The notes beneath the pieces are model-generated. The model was not told where the DNA came from, did not search any database, and saw only the letters and a list, made by a program, of their open reading frames with translations. Shown here piece after piece: positions 41,236-42,385 of a stretch of 42,385 nucleotides of DNA. Made by a program: the position numbers and the translations under genes. The stretch's first letter is position 1. Every line of letters starts with the position of its first letter. The stretch covers positions 1 through 42,385 of the forward strand of contig JAFRUI010000002.1 in the NCBI GenBank assembly GCA_017438945.1, given 5' to 3'. This stretch comes from Bacteroidales bacterium (GTDB lineage: Bacteria > Bacteroidota > Bacteroidia > Bacteroidales > WCHB1-69).

Positions 41236-42267
41236 TTAGATCTCCCACGTGTCCCCACTGTTCAACAAATCGTCCACGCATTTGTACTTGCCGTTGGCCA
41301 TCTGTTCTTCCATCTGGTCTTCGTACAATTGCGTGTAGGAGGTCTTCTTGACGTTGCGGATCACGCCGATGGCCACGGGAAGGTCGCCGCTCATGCGGGC
41401 CAGCATCATGTGGATGCCGGTGTCCTCGGTGTCCTCGTGGTGGATCATGATGTCGTCCATCGTGACACCGTTCTCGCCGATGGTCACAGCCTCCAGACAA
41501 CGTCCGTTGAAACGCAGACCCTTGTTCTTCTCCTTGCCGAAGATCATGGGCTTTCCGTCCTCGAGGATGATGGTGCGGTCGTCACGGACGGCACGGTCGG
41601 TGATGGCGGCGTGGGCCTTGTCGTTGAAGATCATGCAGTTCTGCAGCACTTCCACCACGCTGGTGCCGTCGTGCTTGGCGGCGCGGGTCATGATGTCGGT
41701 GGTGAGCTGCGGCAGGCAGTCCAACGCACGGGCATAGAAGGTGCCTTGAGCGCCCATCACCAATTCGCCCGGGTTAAACGGGTAGTCGATGGTGCCGTAA
41801 GGAGAGGTCTTGGTGACCTGACCGAACTTCGTGGTCGGGCTGTACTGACCTTTGGTGAGACCGTAGATTTCGTTGTTGAAGATGGTGATGTTGAAGTCCT
41901 GGTTACGGCGCACCGCATGGATGAGGTGGTTGCCGCCGATGGCCATGGAGTCGCCGTCGCCCATGCTCACCCAGACGGAGAGAGCCGGGTTGGCCAGCTT
42001 CACGCCCGTGGCGATGGCGCAGGCACGCCCGTGGATGCTGTGGAAACCGTACGTGTCCACATAGTAAGGAATACGTGACGAGCATCCGATACCGGACACC
42101 ATGCAGATGTTCTCCTTCTTGTGGTTGGTCTTCGGGAAGGTGTTCAACAATGCGGCGAGGATAGCGTGGTCACCGCATCCGGGACACCATTTCACCATTT
42201 GGTCGCTGGTAAAGTCAGCTTTTGTATATTCGCGATCCGCTTTCGGAACAAAATGTTTTTCTGCCAT
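41236..42267 (-). CDS. korB: 2-oxoglutarate:ferredoxin oxidoreductase, beta subunit
   Basis: The 343-residue thiamine-diphosphate subunit starts with the Cys-rich WCPGCGDHAIL segment and has the TPP/Mg motif GDGDSMAIGGNHLIHAVRRN...NNEIYGLTKGQYSPTT. With the alpha subunit it oxidises a 2-oxoacid to its CoA ester and reduces ferredoxin, an anaerobic TCA or amino-acid step. The 2-oxoglutarate assignment rests on overall similarity to Bacteroides KorB; another 2-oxoacid is possible. Its last 127 codons are the segment repeated at 39959-40339. korA ends 33 bp upstream. Confidence 0.92.
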   Translation of the reverse strand: MAEKHFVPKADREYTKADFTSDQMVKWCPGCGDHAILAALLNTFPKTNHKKENICMVSGIGCSSRIPYYVDTYGFHSIHGRACAIATGVKLANPALSVWVSMGDGDSMAIGGNHLIHAVRRNQDFNITIFNNEIYGLTKGQYSPTTKFGQVTKTSPYGTIDYPFNPGELVMGAQGTFYARALDCLPQLTTDIMTRAAKHDGTSVVEVLQNCMIFNDKAHAAITDRAVRDDRTIILEDGKPMIFGKEKNKGLRFNGRCLEAVTIGENGVTMDDIMIHHEDTEDTGIHMMLARMSGDLPVAIGVIRNVKKTSYTQLYEDQMEEQMANGKYKCVDDLLNSGDTWEI

Positions 42268-42300
42268 AATTATCTGTGATTAAATGGTTCGTGATTGAAA

Positions 42301-42385
42301 TTATTTGGCAAGCAGTCTTTCGAACTCGGCTTTCAGCTCGCCCACCTCGAACGGGAGACCCATGATCTTGTTGTACTGGGTCATC
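42301..42385 (-). CDS. korA: 2-oxoglutarate:ferredoxin oxidoreductase, alpha subunit (C-terminal 27 residues)
   Basis: Only the end of the gene is in the window: MTQYNKIMGLPFEVGELK and then AEFERLLAK before a TAA stop. The sequence and the position directly ahead of korB identify it as the alpha subunit with good probability; the partner assignment is by context. Confidence 0.75.
   Translation of the reverse strand, partial: MTQYNKIMGLPFEVGELKAEFERLLAK

Overview
The window reads as a chromosomal contig from a member of the Bacteroidetes, most likely an uncultured Bacteroidales. The support is: many promoters of the Bacteroidetes type (TAnnTTTG at -7, often TATCTTTGC); a protein with the gliding-motility/type IX-secretion C-terminal domain; a dipeptidyl peptidase IV with signal peptide; an OprO/P-like porin; an RprY-like response regulator; a Na+/H+-type membrane pyrophosphatase; KorAB 2-oxoacid:ferredoxin oxidoreductase (an anaerobe's enzyme); and an hpt-adk-dxr neighbourhood. 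No rRNA, tRNA or CRISPR array was seen.

Layout. (1) 1-8.3 kb is an AT-rich accessory region. It holds an edge-truncated AAA ATPase, then a co-directional set (TerB-like/zinc-ribbon membrane protein, SPFH protein with a GYF_2 tail, a small GYF_2 protein, a small membrane protein), a FISUMP-domain secreted protein, a possible PD-(D/E)xK-type protein, and a mosaic of broken KilA-N and Fic genes. (2) 8.3-25.9 kb is core-like: trpS and a VWA membrane protein, a response regulator, YqeY-lpxB (minus), a 986-residue T9SS-type protein, porin, DPP4, hppA, a ROK kinase and a YfcC-type transporter. (3) 26.1-31.2 kb is an ECF sigma factor followed by four small lipoproteins (two of them paralogues), a one-TM anti-sigma-like protein, an outer-membrane protein and a fifth lipoprotein. 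(4) 31.2-36 kb is a minus-strand housekeeping block: dnaB, a SpoU methyltransferase, hpt, adk, dxr. (5) 36.3-39.8 kb is AT-rich accessory DNA: a stand-alone CdiA-type tRNase domain, a protein resembling alkyladenine glycosylases, an agmatine-deiminase-family enzyme and a Sel1-repeat protein. (6) 40-42.4 kb holds korA (partial) and korB, then a toxin-antitoxin pair, then a second copy of the korB 3' end.

Two observations stand out. First, a HigBA-like toxin-antitoxin pair sits between an intact korB and a displaced 381-bp copy of the korB 3' end. The copies differ at about 14 positions and every difference is silent, which suggests a cassette that brought its own korB end and rebuilt the gene on insertion. 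Second, a 28-bp palindrome occurs three times, once between genes and twice inside coding sequence (lpxB and the anti-sigma-like gene). It is read in the same frame in both genes and gives the peptide VETxHxTSLQ, a coding palindromic element comparable in logic to the Rickettsia palindromic elements. Around these, the intergenic DNA is packed with several other families of small hairpins (a GTTA-loop family with compensatory stems, a GCGTATCGCATACGC family) and with arrays of degenerate 6-10-base words that differ from gap to gap.
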